Positions 1-8,562 of a stretch of 64,000 nt of DNA are shown piece by piece. Position 1 is the stretch's first letter. Every line of letters begins with the position of its first letter. Below the pieces are notes generated by a model, which worked only from the letters and a program-made list of their open reading frames with translations, searched no databases and had not been told where the DNA came from. This DNA is from Gulosibacter molinativorax (GTDB lineage: Bacteria > Actinomycetota > Actinomycetes > Actinomycetales > Microbacteriaceae), in the NCBI RefSeq assembly GCF_003010915.2, contig NZ_CP028426.1, positions 744,001 to 808,000 on the forward strand, in the 5' to 3' direction. Both the position numbers and the translations under genes were made by a program.

Positions 1-1
1 G

Positions 2-622
2 GAGCCTCTGCGCGCGGGGGAGCGCATTCTCGACCTGTGCGCGGGCCCCGGCGGTAAGTCCGCGCTCCTCGCAGCCGAAGTACTGGCGGCCGGCGCCAAA
101 TTTCAGGCGAACGAGGTCGTGCCCGCGCGCGCCGACCTCGTGCGCAAGGCCCTGCGTGCCGTCGCCGACGGGGATGCGCTGAGCGTCACCGAACTCGATG
201 GTCGCGAATACGCGAACCAGCCGGATGCCTACGACCGTATCCTCGTCGACGCACCCTGCACGGGGCTCGGCGCGCTTCGCCGACGCCCGGAGGCGCGCTG
301 GCGGAAGCAGCTCTCGGATGTCGCCGACCTCAGCGCACTCCAGGAGGAGCTTCTCGATGCCGCCGTCACGGCGGTGAAGCCCGGCGGAATCGTGGCCTAC
401 GTGACCTGCTCACCGCATCCCGCCGAGACGGTCGGCATCGTGCGCCGCGCCGCACGTGCCGGCGGCCTCGACGTGCTTGACGCGACTGCGATCTACCGCG
501 ATCTCGCTCCCGACCTCGACATCACTGGGATCTCCGTCGGCGACGGCAATGCCGTGCAGTTGTGGCCGCATCGCCACGGCACCGACGCGATGTTCCTCAC
601 GCTCCTGCGAAAGACCGACTAG
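2..622 (+). CDS. rsmB: 16S rRNA m5C967 methyltransferase RsmB, C-terminal part (5' end outside window)
   Basis: The frame is open from the window edge and gives 206 residues. The S-adenosylmethionine-binding motif DLCAGPGGK lies near visible residues 11-19. Two cysteine motifs typical of RNA m5C methyltransferases follow: DAPCTGLG (the cysteine that helps product release) and TCSPHPAET (the cysteine that attacks C6 of cytosine). By family the enzyme methylates C967 of 16S rRNA. The N-terminal NusB-like RNA-binding part must lie upstream. rpe follows after 11 bases, a neighbour pair also found in mycobacteria. The family call is firm; the exact target base is inferred from homology. Confidence 0.9.
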   Translation, partial: EPLRAGERILDLCAGPGGKSALLAAEVLAAGAKFQANEVVPARADLVRKALRAVADGDALSVTELDGREYANQPDAYDRILVDAPCTGLGALRRRPEARWRKQLSDVADLSALQEELLDAAVTAVKPGGIVAYVTCSPHPAETVGIVRRAARAGGLDVLDATAIYRDLAPDLDITGISVGDGNAVQLWPHRHGTDAMFLTLLRKTD

Positions 623-633
623 AAAGCTCACGT

Positions 634-1296
634 ATGACTGCCGCACGCATCAACCCATCGATTCTCGCCGCCGACTTCGCCAACTTTGAGCGCGAGCTCG
701 GCCGCATCAGCACGGCGGACGCCGCCCACGTCGACATCATGGACAACCACTTCGTCCCGAACCTCACGTTCGGCCAGCCGATGGTCGAGCGACTGCAGGC
801 GGTCTCGCCGATTCCGCTTGACCTGCACCTCATGATTCAGGATCCGGACCGCTGGGCACCGCAGTTCGCCGAGATGGGGGTGTTCTCGGTGACGTTCCAC
901 CTCGAGGCGGCGACCGCACCGGCGACACTTGCCCGGCGCATCCGCGAGCGAGGCGCGCGTGCGGGCGTTGCCCTGCGCCCGGGCACGCCTTTCAATCAGA
1001 TCGAGGAGCTGCTCGAACACTTCGATCAGCTGCTCATCATGACCGTTGAGCCGGGGTTCGGTGGTCAGAAGTTCATGCCGGAGACCATGCCGAAGCTCCG
1101 CCAGGCGCGCGAGTGGGCGCGCAAGCACGACTCCGAGATCTGGCTGCAGGTGGACGGCGGCGTCTCCGCAGACACGATCGGTATGGCCGTGGAGGCCGGG
1201 GCCGACACGTTCGTGGCAGGTTCCGCGGTTTTCCGCGGGGAGCCCGCCGATGAGATCGCGAAGCTGCGCGGGCTCGCGGCGCAGCATCAGCACTGA
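634..1296 (+). CDS. rpe: Ribulose-phosphate 3-epimerase
   Basis: This 220-residue TIM-barrel enzyme interconverts ribulose 5-phosphate and xylulose 5-phosphate in the pentose phosphate pathway. Visible signatures are NPSILAADF at the start, [16 protein letters not shown] (metal and catalytic Asp/His), EPGFGGQKF (phosphate loop) and VDGGVS near the C terminus. Length is normal for the family. The ATG at 634 is chosen because the protein then begins just before the conserved NPSILAADF strand; the open frame upstream lies inside rsmB. It probably shares a transcript with rsmB. Its pathway partners tkt, tal and zwf are in the 38-46 kb block. Confidence 0.96.
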   Translation: MTAARINPSILAADFANFERELGRISTADAAHVDIMDNHFVPNLTFGQPMVERLQAVSPIPLDLHLMIQDPDRWAPQFAEMGVFSVTFHLEAATAPATLARRIRERGARAGVALRPGTPFNQIEELLEHFDQLLIMTVEPGFGGQKFMPETMPKLRQAREWARKHDSEIWLQVDGGVSADTIGMAVEAGADTFVAGSAVFRGEPADEIAKLRGLAAQHQH

Positions 1297-1319
1297 ATCG
1301 GTCGGATGGCGGCACGCAC

Positions 1320-1331
1320 TATGCTGGACGG
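1320..1331 (+). promoter_or_regulatory. Putative -10 box (TATGCT) of a leaderless hisE promoter
   Basis: TATGCT at 1320-1325 is followed by exactly six bases and then the GTG start of hisE at 1332. No Shine-Dalgarno sequence precedes the GTG. The spacing puts the expected transcription start on the G of the GTG, so a leaderless mRNA is inferred. No convincing -35 hexamer is seen. Confidence 0.55.
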
Positions 1332-1595
1332 GTGAAGACCTTCGAATCACTGTTTGCAGAACTCTCTGACAAGGCGGCTACCCGCCCAGCCGGATCCGGC
1401 ACCGTCGAGGAGCTCGATCGCGGCGTCCATTTCATTGGCAAGAAGCTCGTCGAGGAGGCCGCCGAGACGTGGATGGCCGCCGAGTACGAGACCGATGAGG
1501 AATGCCAAGAAGAGATGGCGCAGCTGCTCTACCATCTGCAGGTCATGATGATCGCCAAGGGCTACACCCTCGAAGACGTCTACAAGCACCTGTAG
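1332..1595 (+). CDS. hisE: Phosphoribosyl-ATP pyrophosphatase
   Basis: This 87-residue all-alpha protein of the MazG-like fold performs the second step of histidine biosynthesis, releasing pyrophosphate from phosphoribosyl-ATP. The acidic helix pair is visible: [17 protein letters not shown] and then [19 protein letters not shown], which bind Mg2+. Length is standard for stand-alone HisE. The start is GTG, preceded by a -10 box rather than a ribosome binding site. hisG follows after 77 bases, the usual actinobacterial hisE-hisG order; HisI is a separate gene at 3302 rather than fused. Confidence 0.96.
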   Translation: MKTFESLFAELSDKAATRPAGSGTVEELDRGVHFIGKKLVEEAAETWMAAEYETDEECQEEMAQLLYHLQVMMIAKGYTLEDVYKHL

Positions 1596-1672
1596 ATCGC
1601 CGCACGCGCAATTCGCCGCAACCCCGGCAACCAAGATTTTCAGTTCATCCCCGAACACCACAAAGGGAACTA

Positions 1673-2512
1673 ATGCTTCGCATCGCAGTGCCAAACAAGG
1701 GCATGCTTTCTGAGACGGCCAACGAAATGCTGGTCGAGGCGGGCTATCGTGGCCGCCGAAACGACCGCGAACTCGTCGCGCTCGACCCCGACAACGGCGT
1801 CGAGTTCTTCTACATTCGTCCGCGTGACATCGCGACCTACGTCGGCGAGGGTGTCCTCGACATCGGCATCACCGGCCGCGACATGCTGCTCGACTCCGAG
1901 TCGAAGGCGCAGGAAATCCGCGCGCTCGACTTCGGCGACTCCACCTTCCGGTTCGCGGGCCCTCCGGGTGCCTTCAAGGAGGTCTCGGACCTCAACGGCA
2001 AGCGCGTCGCGACGAGCTACACCGGACTCTTATCGCAGTACTTCAGCGAGCACGGCGTCGACGCCGAGCTCGTCAAGCTCGACGGCGCCGTGGAGTCTTC
2101 CATCCAGCTCGGTGTGGCGGATGCGGTGGCCGACGTCGTTTCGACCGGCAACACGCTTCGTCAGGCGGGCCTCGAAATCTTTGGCCCGGCCATCCTTGAG
2201 TCGACGGCGATCCTCATCTCGACCCCCGAGAAGGTCGGCGCGGCCAAGACGCTCATCCAACGGCTCGAGGGCGTGCTCGTCGCCCGCCGCTACAGCATCA
2301 TGGACTACGACATCCCGACCGACCAGCTGGAGCGGGCGATGGAAATCACCCCCGGTTTCCAGTCGCCGACGGTGTCGCCGCTGCACGACGAAAACTGGGT
2401 CGCGGTGCGCTCGCTTGTGCCGCAGAGCGACCTCAACGGCACGATGGACCGGCTGTCGGCGATCGGCGCCCGCGCGATTCTCGTGACGGCGCTGCAAGCC
2501 GCGCGGATGTGA
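1673..2512 (+). CDS. hisG: ATP phosphoribosyltransferase, long form
   Basis: The 279-residue enzyme catalyses the first, committed step of histidine biosynthesis, joining ATP and PRPP. The N terminus [13 protein letters not shown] and the [10 protein letters not shown] and [21 protein letters not shown] regions match HisG; the last belongs to the PRPP-binding region. The length and the segment after about residue 205 ([20 protein letters not shown] onward) show the long form with a C-terminal ACT-like domain, which by family carries histidine feedback inhibition. The ATG at 1673 follows AAAGGGAA. hisF overlaps its end by four bases, implying translational coupling. Confidence 0.96.
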   Translation: MLRIAVPNKGMLSETANEMLVEAGYRGRRNDRELVALDPDNGVEFFYIRPRDIATYVGEGVLDIGITGRDMLLDSESKAQEIRALDFGDSTFRFAGPPGAFKEVSDLNGKRVATSYTGLLSQYFSEHGVDAELVKLDGAVESSIQLGVADAVADVVSTGNTLRQAGLEIFGPAILESTAILISTPEKVGAAKTLIQRLEGVLVARRYSIMDYDIPTDQLERAMEITPGFQSPTVSPLHDENWVAVRSLVPQSDLNGTMDRLSAIGARAILVTALQAARM

Positions 2513-3309
2513 GCGCGATGACGGACAAGTCTTCCCTCGCCGTCCGCGTCATTCCCTGCCTCGATGTGGCCGATGGCCGCGTCGTCAAGGGCGTGAACTT
2601 CCTGAACCTTCGCGATGCGGGTGACCCGGTCGAGCTCGCCGCCAAGTACGCGGCCGACGGCGCCGACGAGATCACCTTCCTCGATGTCACGGCAACGAGC
2701 GACAACCGCGCGACGACCTATGACCTCGTCACCCGCACCGCGGAGCAGGTGTTCGTGCCGCTCACGGTTGGTGGCGGCGTCCGCTCGGTCGAGAACGTGA
2801 CGAAGCTCCTCGCCTCGGGCGCGGACAAGGTCGGCGTCAACTCCGCCGCGATCGCGCGGCCCGAGCTGATCGACGAGATCGCGCAGAAGTTCGGCGCGCA
2901 GGTGCTCGTGCTCTCGCTCGACATCAAGCGCTCCGAGCGGATGCCGTCGGGCTTCGTCGTGACGACGCACGGCGGGCGCAAGGAATCGGATCTCGACGCG
3001 ATCGAGTGGGCTCGCGAGGTGTGCGAGCGTGGCGCGGGCGAACTACTCGTGAACTCGATGGATGCGGACGGCACGAAGGACGGCTATGACCTCGAACTCA
3101 CGCGGCTCGTGCGCGAGGTCGCCTCGGTGCCCGTGATCGCATCCGGTGGCGCCGGCGCGATTGCGGACTTCGCCCCGGCGATCGAGGCGGGTGCGGATGC
3201 GGTGCTCGCCGCGAGCGTGTTCCACTACGGCGAGATGACGGTCTCCGACGTCAAGCAAGCGCTCTTCGAGGCGGGCATGCCCGTGCGGATGGGGGCGCGA
3301 AATGCGTAG
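2509..3309 (+). CDS. hisF: Imidazole glycerol phosphate synthase subunit HisF (cyclase)
   Basis: This TIM-barrel cyclase subunit, 266 residues from the GTG at 2509, forms IGP and AICAR with ammonia supplied by HisH. Signatures are [18 protein letters not shown] with the catalytic aspartate, [18 protein letters not shown] with the second catalytic aspartate, and [12 protein letters not shown]. The start is GTG at 2509 (four-base overlap with hisG) or ATG at 2518; coupling favours the GTG. HisH and HisA, its usual partners, are not in the window. Confidence 0.95.
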   Translation: MSAMTDKSSLAVRVIPCLDVADGRVVKGVNFLNLRDAGDPVELAAKYAADGADEITFLDVTATSDNRATTYDLVTRTAEQVFVPLTVGGGVRSVENVTKLLASGADKVGVNSAAIARPELIDEIAQKFGAQVLVLSLDIKRSERMPSGFVVTTHGGRKESDLDAIEWAREVCERGAGELLVNSMDADGTKDGYDLELTRLVREVASVPVIASGGAGAIADFAPAIEAGADAVLAASVFHYGEMTVSDVKQALFEAGMPVRMGARNA

Positions 3310-3703
3310 CGTCACGGCGCTCGAGCCCGCCGAAATCGACGAGATCGTCGGCGCGCTGACGTTCGACGACCGCGGACTCATCGCCGCGATCGCCAAGCAG
3401 TGGGACACCGGCGAGGTGCTGATGCTGGCGTGGATGAACGAGGATTCCGTGCGCGAAACGCTCGCGACGCGCCGGGCGGTCTACTGGTCCCGCTCGCGGG
3501 GCGAGCTGTGGCGCAAGGGGGACACCTCGGGCCACACGCAAACGGTGATGAGCTTCCAGGCCGACTGCGACGCGGACACGATCCTCCTCGGCGTGGACCA
3601 GGTCGGCGCCGCGTGCCACCTGAACACGCGCACGTGCTGGGATTCCGACCCTCTCGCGGTGGCCTTCGCCGAACCCACGGCAGAGGAATCACTTGACCGC
3701 TAA
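3302..3703 (+). CDS. hisI: Phosphoribosyl-AMP cyclohydrolase
   Basis: The 133-residue metalloenzyme opens the purine ring of phosphoribosyl-AMP, step three of histidine synthesis. The motif [16 protein letters not shown], the Mg2+-binding DCDADT and the downstream cysteines in [11 protein letters not shown] (zinc ligands in the family) are all present. It is the stand-alone form without a HisE fusion, matching the separate hisE at 1332. It overlaps hisF by eight bases and the next membrane-protein gene by eleven, so the four his genes and the following gene look like one translationally coupled unit. Confidence 0.95.
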   Translation: MRSVTALEPAEIDEIVGALTFDDRGLIAAIAKQWDTGEVLMLAWMNEDSVRETLATRRAVYWSRSRGELWRKGDTSGHTQTVMSFQADCDADTILLGVDQVGAACHLNTRTCWDSDPLAVAFAEPTAEESLDR

Positions 3704-4352
3704 GCGACTCAAGCAGCTGTGCATCCTCGGTACCCTGCTCGCTGCGGGACTCGCGATGCTCACCCTCACCCAGCCATGGGCGGCGCTTTCGCTGCACACG
3801 AGCGAGTTCGAGCGCGACTTCACACACTCGGGTGGCGACGCGGGGACTGCGATCATGGGCCTCGCGATCGCTGGCCTCGCCGCCGGGGGTGCCCTCGCGA
3901 TCGCGGGTCGATTTTTCCGCTACGTGATCGCGATCCTCGTCGTGATCCTCGGGGTTGGCATCACGATCGCGGCGGCCGTCGGGATGGGCGACCCCGCCCT
4001 TGGCTTCTATCCCGAGGTGCGGCAGTTCAGCGGCATCACCGACGCCGCTGGCGTGCGCGAGATCGTCAACCAGGGCACGATGACCACGACCGGCTGGCCC
4101 GTCGTGGCCGTTGTCGCGGGCATCCTCCTCACCCTGGCGGCCGTCGCGACGATTGTCACGGCTCGCCACTGGCCCGAAAGCTCGCGGAAATACAGCCGCA
4201 CGAGGTTGGTGGCCGAGGACGGCACCACCGTGATTCCCGAAGACGATCGGGTGTCGCAGTGGGATGCGCTGTCCGCCGGAGACGACCCGACCGACGGTGA
4301 CGAGCCGGGCGAGCACGACGACCCGCGCGAAACGACAGCAGAAGGTAAATAG
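3693..4352 (+). CDS. Trp biosynthesis-associated membrane protein
   Basis: The 219-residue protein has about four hydrophobic segments (near residues 8-28, 50-70, 75-95 and 130-150) and a charged, acidic C-terminal tail from about residue 165. It resembles the actinobacterial family named only from its place beside trp genes (TIGR02234 type); no biochemical role is known. The TTG at 3693 overlaps hisI by eleven bases. In related genomes trpE often lies between hisI and this gene; here it is absent. The family call rests on length, topology and position. Confidence 0.8.
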   Translation: MTAKRLKQLCILGTLLAAGLAMLTLTQPWAALSLHTSEFERDFTHSGGDAGTAIMGLAIAGLAAGGALAIAGRFFRYVIAILVVILGVGITIAAAVGMGDPALGFYPEVRQFSGITDAAGVREIVNQGTMTTTGWPVVAVVAGILLTLAAVATIVTARHWPESSRKYSRTRLVAEDGTTVIPEDDRVSQWDALSAGDDPTDGDEPGEHDDPRETTAEGK

Positions 4353-4357
4353 GCCGG

Positions 4358-4370
4358 TAGACTAGAGCGG
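4358..4370 (+). promoter_or_regulatory. Putative promoter for the small membrane protein-trpCBA unit
   Basis: TAGACT at 4358-4363 plus six bases predicts a transcription start near G4370, giving a 28-base leader that contains AAGGAG before the ATG at 4398. It lies just after the stop of the previous gene. I found no leader peptide with tandem Trp codons and no terminator/antiterminator pair, so a classical trp attenuator is not supported. Confidence 0.45.
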
Positions 4371-4397
4371 TACATCCGCCGAGTAAGGAGTCATGGC

Positions 4398-4631
4398 ATG
4401 TCAGACAAGCAGGTTGTCCTGTCCCGTTACCACGTCGAGGATGAGGGCAATTCCGTTGCCGGGTGGATCGGAGTCGCAGTAATGGTCATCGGCGCCATCG
4501 TCGGCACGATCGGACTCTTCATCGCGAACGACGTCGTCACCTGGGTCGGTGTCGGGCTCCTCGTTCTCGGCGCAATCCTTTGGCCCATCCTCAAGGCAGC
4601 TGGCCTCGGCCCGAAGGGCCACGGTCAGTAA
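4398..4631 (+). CDS. Small two-helix membrane protein (DUF6704 / HGxxPAAW-like)
   Basis: This 77-residue protein has two hydrophobic segments (about residues 20-42 and 46-65) separated by a short polar turn, and ends GPKGHGQ. AAGGAG lies eight bases before the ATG. Its place directly before trpC (two bases between stop and start) matches a small conserved actinobacterial membrane protein found at this point of trp operons. The typical N-terminal HGxxPAAW motif is not obvious here, so assignment rests on size, topology and context. No function is known. Confidence 0.7.
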   Translation: MSDKQVVLSRYHVEDEGNSVAGWIGVAVMVIGAIVGTIGLFIANDVVTWVGVGLLVLGAILWPILKAAGLGPKGHGQ

Positions 4632-4633
4632 GG

Positions 4634-5407
4634 ATGCTCGACGACCTATTACAGGGGTCGCTGGAGGATGCAGCTCGCCGCCGAGCCGAGGCACCAACCG
4701 TAGAGGTTGAGCGGCTCGCGCTCGCGCAGGCGCCGGCACTCGATGCCGTGGCCGCGCTGTCGCGCGGTGAACAGGTCAATATCATCGCCGAGGTGAAGCG
4801 CGCGAGCCCCTCGCGCGGTCGCCTGGCGAACATCCCCGACCCCGCGGCGCTCGCCTCGCTCTATGAGTGCGGCGGCGCTGCCGCAATAAGCGTGCTTACC
4901 GAGGAGCGCAAGTTCCTCGGCTCGCTCGACGACCTTCGCGCGGTTCGCGAGGCTGTCTCCATCCCGGTGCTCCGCAAGGAGTTCATCGGGGAGGAGTACC
5001 AGATCCTCGAAGCACGCGCGGCTGGCGCCGACCTCATCCTGCTGATCGTCGCGAGCCTCGAGCAGCCGCTGCTTGCCAGGCTCAAGACCTTCGCCGAGCA
5101 GCTCGGGATGACCGTGCTCGTCGAGGCCCACACGCGCGAAGAGTTCCAGCGGGGTCTCGACGTCGACGCTAAGGTGCTTGGCGTGAACGCGCGCGACCTC
5201 AAGACGTTCGAGATGCATCCCGAACTCTTCGGCGAACTCGCGCCAGAATATCCAGCGGGCGTCGTCCGCGTCGCCGAATCCGCAGTTCTCAAGCCCGAGC
5301 ACGTTCGCGCATATCGCGACGCCGGTGCGGACGCGGTGCTTGTCGGCGAAGCCCTCGTGACGGGCGACGATCCCGAAGCAACCATCAAAGAATTTTTGCA
5401 GGCATAA
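4634..5407 (+). CDS. trpC: Indole-3-glycerol phosphate synthase
   Basis: The 257-residue TIM barrel closes the indole ring from carboxyphenylamino-deoxyribulose 5-phosphate. Visible signatures: [13 protein letters not shown] (catalytic Lys and phosphate loop), [39 protein letters not shown] (catalytic Lys/Glu), [11 protein letters not shown], and [12 protein letters not shown] near the C terminus. The ATG at 4634 follows the stop of the preceding gene by two bases. It is monofunctional with no TrpF fusion. trpB follows after one base. Confidence 0.96.
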   Translation: MLDDLLQGSLEDAARRRAEAPTVEVERLALAQAPALDAVAALSRGEQVNIIAEVKRASPSRGRLANIPDPAALASLYECGGAAAISVLTEERKFLGSLDDLRAVREAVSIPVLRKEFIGEEYQILEARAAGADLILLIVASLEQPLLARLKTFAEQLGMTVLVEAHTREEFQRGLDVDAKVLGVNARDLKTFEMHPELFGELAPEYPAGVVRVAESAVLKPEHVRAYRDAGADAVLVGEALVTGDDPEATIKEFLQA

Positions 5408-5408
5408 C

Positions 5409-6632
5409 GTGACTCATTATCGCAACGCACAGGGTCCCTACTTTGGGGAGTTCGGCGGACGCTTCGTCCCCGAAAGCCTCATTGCCGCGCTCGACCAGCT
5501 CGACACCGAGTGGGAAGCGGCGAAGAAGGACCCCGCCTTCGTCGAGGAACTCGACGACCTCCTCAGAAACTACGCCGGCCGCCCGTCGCTGCTCACCGAG
5601 GCACCTCGCTTCTCGCAGTACGCCGGTGGCGCGAAGATTTACCTCAAGCGCGAGGACCTCAACCACACCGGCTCGCACAAGATCAACAACGTGCTCGGTC
5701 AGGCGCTGCTCACGAAGCGGCTCGGGAAGACGCGCATCATCGCCGAGACCGGCGCGGGACAGCACGGCGTCGCAGCGGCTACTGCCGCGGCGATGTTCGG
5801 GTTGGACTGCACGATCTACATGGGCGCAGTCGACATCGAGCGACAGGCGCTCAACGTCGCCCGGATGCGGCTGCTCGGCGCCGAGGTCGTTTCGGTGGCC
5901 TCCGGTTCCCGCACGTTGAAGGATGCGATCAACGAGGCATTCCGCGACTGGGTCGCGAACGTGGTCGAGACCAACTACATCTTCGGTACCGCGGCCGGGC
6001 CCCACCCGTTTCCGGGCATGGTTCGTGACCTCCAGAAGGTCATCGGTGAGGAATCCCGCGCGCAGATTCTCGAGCAGACCGGCAAGCTGCCGGATGCCGT
6101 GGTCGCGTGTGTGGGCGGCGGGTCGAACGCCATCGGCATGTTCGAGGCGTTCCTCGACGATGAATCGGTCGCGCTTTACGGCGTGGAAGCGTACGGTGAG
6201 GGTCTGCAGACCGATCGCCACGCCGCGACCATGAACCGCGGCCGCACCGGCGTGCTGCACGGTGCCAAGACCAAGCTGCTGCAGGATGCTGACGGCCAGA
6301 CTATTGAGTCGCACTCGATCTCGGCGGGGCTCGACTACTCGGGCGTTGGCCCGGCGCACTCGTGGCTGCAGTCGATCGGCCGCGTGGAATATCGCGGCGC
6401 GACGGACGCCGACACCATGACCGCGATGCGCCTGCTCTCGCAGTCGGAAGGCATTATTCCCGCGATCGAGTCGGCACACGCGCTTGCGGGCGCGATTGAT
6501 CTCGGTCGCGAACTCGGACCTGACGCGACGATCATCGTGTCGCTATCGGGCCGAGGCGACAAGGACATGGAGACCGCCATGAACTACTTCAAGCTCGGAG
6601 ACGCATCGCGCGTCGTAGGTGGTGAACTGTGA
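5409..6632 (+). CDS. trpB: Tryptophan synthase beta chain
   Basis: This PLP enzyme of 407 residues joins indole and serine. The PLP lysine lies in HTGSHKINN, the catalytic glutamate region is [10 protein letters not shown], and the phosphate-binding loop is [12 protein letters not shown]. It is a TrpB1-type subunit that pairs with TrpA; trpA starts inside its last codons with a four-base overlap (GTGA). The GTG start is one base after trpC. Length is typical. Nothing unusual is seen. Confidence 0.97.
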   Translation: MTHYRNAQGPYFGEFGGRFVPESLIAALDQLDTEWEAAKKDPAFVEELDDLLRNYAGRPSLLTEAPRFSQYAGGAKIYLKREDLNHTGSHKINNVLGQALLTKRLGKTRIIAETGAGQHGVAAATAAAMFGLDCTIYMGAVDIERQALNVARMRLLGAEVVSVASGSRTLKDAINEAFRDWVANVVETNYIFGTAAGPHPFPGMVRDLQKVIGEESRAQILEQTGKLPDAVVACVGGGSNAIGMFEAFLDDESVALYGVEAYGEGLQTDRHAATMNRGRTGVLHGAKTKLLQDADGQTIESHSISAGLDYSGVGPAHSWLQSIGRVEYRGATDADTMTAMRLLSQSEGIIPAIESAHALAGAIDLGRELGPDATIIVSLSGRGDKDMETAMNYFKLGDASRVVGGEL

Positions 6633-7423
6633 CGAACGCTGCTTCTCAGGTCGAGACGACGCTCGACCGCATCAAGGGTGAGCGCCGCGGCGCACTCATC
6701 GGCTACCTGCCGGTCGGTTTCCCGGACCTCGATACCTCAGTTGAGGCGGCCATCACGATGGCGCGCAACGGCGTGGACATCATTGAGTTCGGCGTGCCGT
6801 ACTCCGACCCGGTCATGGACGGCCCGGTGATCCAGGCCGCGTGCCAGCAGGCGCTTTCGGCCGGATTCCACGTCGACCAGATCTTCGAGGCGATTCGTCG
6901 CGTCCGAGCCGAGGTCGACGTGCCCGTCCTCGTGATGGGCTACTACAACCTCATCCTGCAGCACGGCGTCGAGCAGTTCGCGGCCGACCTCGCGGCGGCC
7001 GGGGGAGCCGGTGCGATCACGCCCGATCTCATCCCCGACGAGGCTGGAGAGTGGATCGCCGCGGCCGAGAAGCACAACCTCGACCGCGTCTTCCTCGCCG
7101 CGCCGACCTCGAGCGATGAGCGGCTCAAGGCGATCATCGAGTCCTCTCGCGGATTCGTGTACACGGTCTCGACGATGGGTGTCACCGGTGCCCGCCGTGA
7201 TCTCGACCGTGCTGCACGCGTGCTCGCGGACCGACTCCACGACCTCGGCTGCGAACACGCCTGCGTCGGCATCGGCATCTCGACCGGCGAACAGGTTGGT
7301 GCCGTGCTCGATTATGCCGAAGGCGCTATTGTCGGTTCCGCGCTCGTGCGCGCCCTTGCCGAGGGTGGCCTCGAATCGCTCGCTGAAACCACTCGTTCAC
7401 TCGCAGAAGGCACCAGGAACTAA
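6629..7423 (+). CDS. trpA: Tryptophan synthase alpha chain
   Basis: The 264-residue TIM-barrel subunit cleaves indole-3-glycerol phosphate to indole, which channels to Trp[17 protein letters not shown] contains the equivalent of the catalytic Glu region, [17 protein letters not shown] carries the second catalytic acid, and [10 protein letters not shown] forms part of the phosphate site. It overlaps trpB by four bases. lgt starts four bases after its stop, so trpCBA, lgt and perhaps pyk may share read-through transcription. Confidence 0.96.
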   Translation: MTNAASQVETTLDRIKGERRGALIGYLPVGFPDLDTSVEAAITMARNGVDIIEFGVPYSDPVMDGPVIQAACQQALSAGFHVDQIFEAIRRVRAEVDVPVLVMGYYNLILQHGVEQFAADLAAAGGAGAITPDLIPDEAGEWIAAAEKHNLDRVFLAAPTSSDERLKAIIESSRGFVYTVSTMGVTGARRDLDRAARVLADRLHDLGCEHACVGIGISTGEQVGAVLDYAEGAIVGSALVRALAEGGLESLAETTRSLAEGTRN

Positions 7424-7426
7424 GAA

Positions 7427-8461
7427 GTGACTCTCGCTCCCGCGTCCATCCCGTCACCCCCAATCGAATGGTCGTCCTTTACTGTTGGGCCATTCACCTT
7501 CCACGTATACGCGTTGATCATCGTCGTCGGCATGATCGTCGCGATGATCTGGACCAATCGACGGATGGTCGCGCGGGGCGCTGAGCCCTGGGTCGTTATC
7601 GACATCGTCATCCCGACCGTCATTCTCGGCCTCCTTGGCGCGCGGCTCTACCACGTGTTCACCCATCCGGCAGACTACTTCTATGAGGGCGCCGAGTGGT
7701 GGCGAGTGTTCGCGATCTGGGAGGGCGGCAACGCCATCATCGGCGCTCTCATCGGCGGTGCCATCGGTGCCTACTTCGCGTGCCGGTTCAAGGGCATCCG
7801 CTTCCTCAGCTTCGCGGATGCGCTGGCTCCCGGCCTCCTGCTCGCGCAGGCGATCGGTCGCCTCGGTAACTGGTTTAACCACGAGCTCTTCGGCTGGCCG
7901 ACGGATCTGCCGTGGGGCCTCGAGATTCTCTCGACGAACCCTGCCGTTCCGGAGGGTCTGCCCGCGGGCACGCTGTTCCACCCCACCTTCCTGTACGAGC
8001 TGCTGTGGAACCTGCTCGGCGTAGCCGTCATCCTCATCCTCGAGCGTATGTTCCGGATGCGCTGGGGCAAGACGATCGCCGTGTACCTCATCTGGTACGG
8101 CCTTGGCCGCATGGCGATCGAGTCGATCCGCGTTGACTACTCGGAGGTCATCCTCGGGATGCGCTCGAATGTCTTCGGCGCCCTCGTGATGGTCGTCATC
8201 GGTGTCGTCCTCTTCATCGTGCAGACTCGGAAGCACAAGGAGCCTGAGCTCTCGGTCTACGGCGACGGCCACGTCTGGACGGAAACCGAGGCCGAGGACG
8301 ACAAACAGAAGTCTGTCGAGTCGAAGGCCGACGCAGACGAAGACTCGACCGACGAAGTCCCGAACGACGAAGAGTCAAGCGACGAAGACCCGAAGGGCGA
8401 CACGCCCGCTGGGGCCGATGATGCGCCGGAGCAGGCTTCGGCCACCAAAGCTACGGACTAG
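7427..8461 (+). CDS. lgt: Prolipoprotein diacylglyceryl transferase with an acidic C-terminal tail
   Basis: This membrane enzyme transfers diacylglycerol from phosphatidylglycerol to the lipobox cysteine of prelipoproteins. About seven hydrophobic segments are visible. The Lgt signature GRLGNWFNHELFGWPTD is intact, with the conserved HPTFLYE and WYGLGRMAIE regions. The core ends near residue 275. After it comes a tail of about 70 residues rich in Asp, Glu, Ser and Lys, expected in the cytoplasm and of unknown role; such tails are common in actinobacterial Lgt. A substrate candidate in the window is the iron-binding lipoprotein at 12234-13223. Confidence 0.96.
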   Translation: MTLAPASIPSPPIEWSSFTVGPFTFHVYALIIVVGMIVAMIWTNRRMVARGAEPWVVIDIVIPTVILGLLGARLYHVFTHPADYFYEGAEWWRVFAIWEGGNAIIGALIGGAIGAYFACRFKGIRFLSFADALAPGLLLAQAIGRLGNWFNHELFGWPTDLPWGLEILSTNPAVPEGLPAGTLFHPTFLYELLWNLLGVAVILILERMFRMRWGKTIAVYLIWYGLGRMAIESIRVDYSEVILGMRSNVFGALVMVVIGVVLFIVQTRKHKEPELSVYGDGHVWTETEAEDDKQKSVESKADADEDSTDEVPNDEESSDEDPKGDTPAGADDAPEQASATKATD

Positions 8462-8476
8462 TTCCGTCAATCCGCC

Positions 8477-8540
8477 GGTAACCCGCGCTTGGCACAATGA
8501 CAGCGCGGACCTGGAATCGATCTTTGGACCGCAGGTTACC
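8477..8540. promoter_or_regulatory. Inverted GGTAACC / GGTTACC pair upstream of pyk
   Basis: GGTAACC at 8477-8483 and its reverse complement GGTTACC at 8534-8540 flank the probable promoter and leader of pyk. A related GGTTAC/GTAACC cluster lies upstream of gap (34028-34065). A shared operator for glycolytic genes is a guess; no regulator is known from the sequence. Confidence 0.25.
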
Positions 8541-8562
8541 TGCACAGAACGGAGAACCTATC

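Noticed and set aside
4353-4397. A trp attenuator or leader peptide before trpC
   Set aside because: No Trp codons in a short frame and no alternative hairpins; only a simple promoter and leader are visible.
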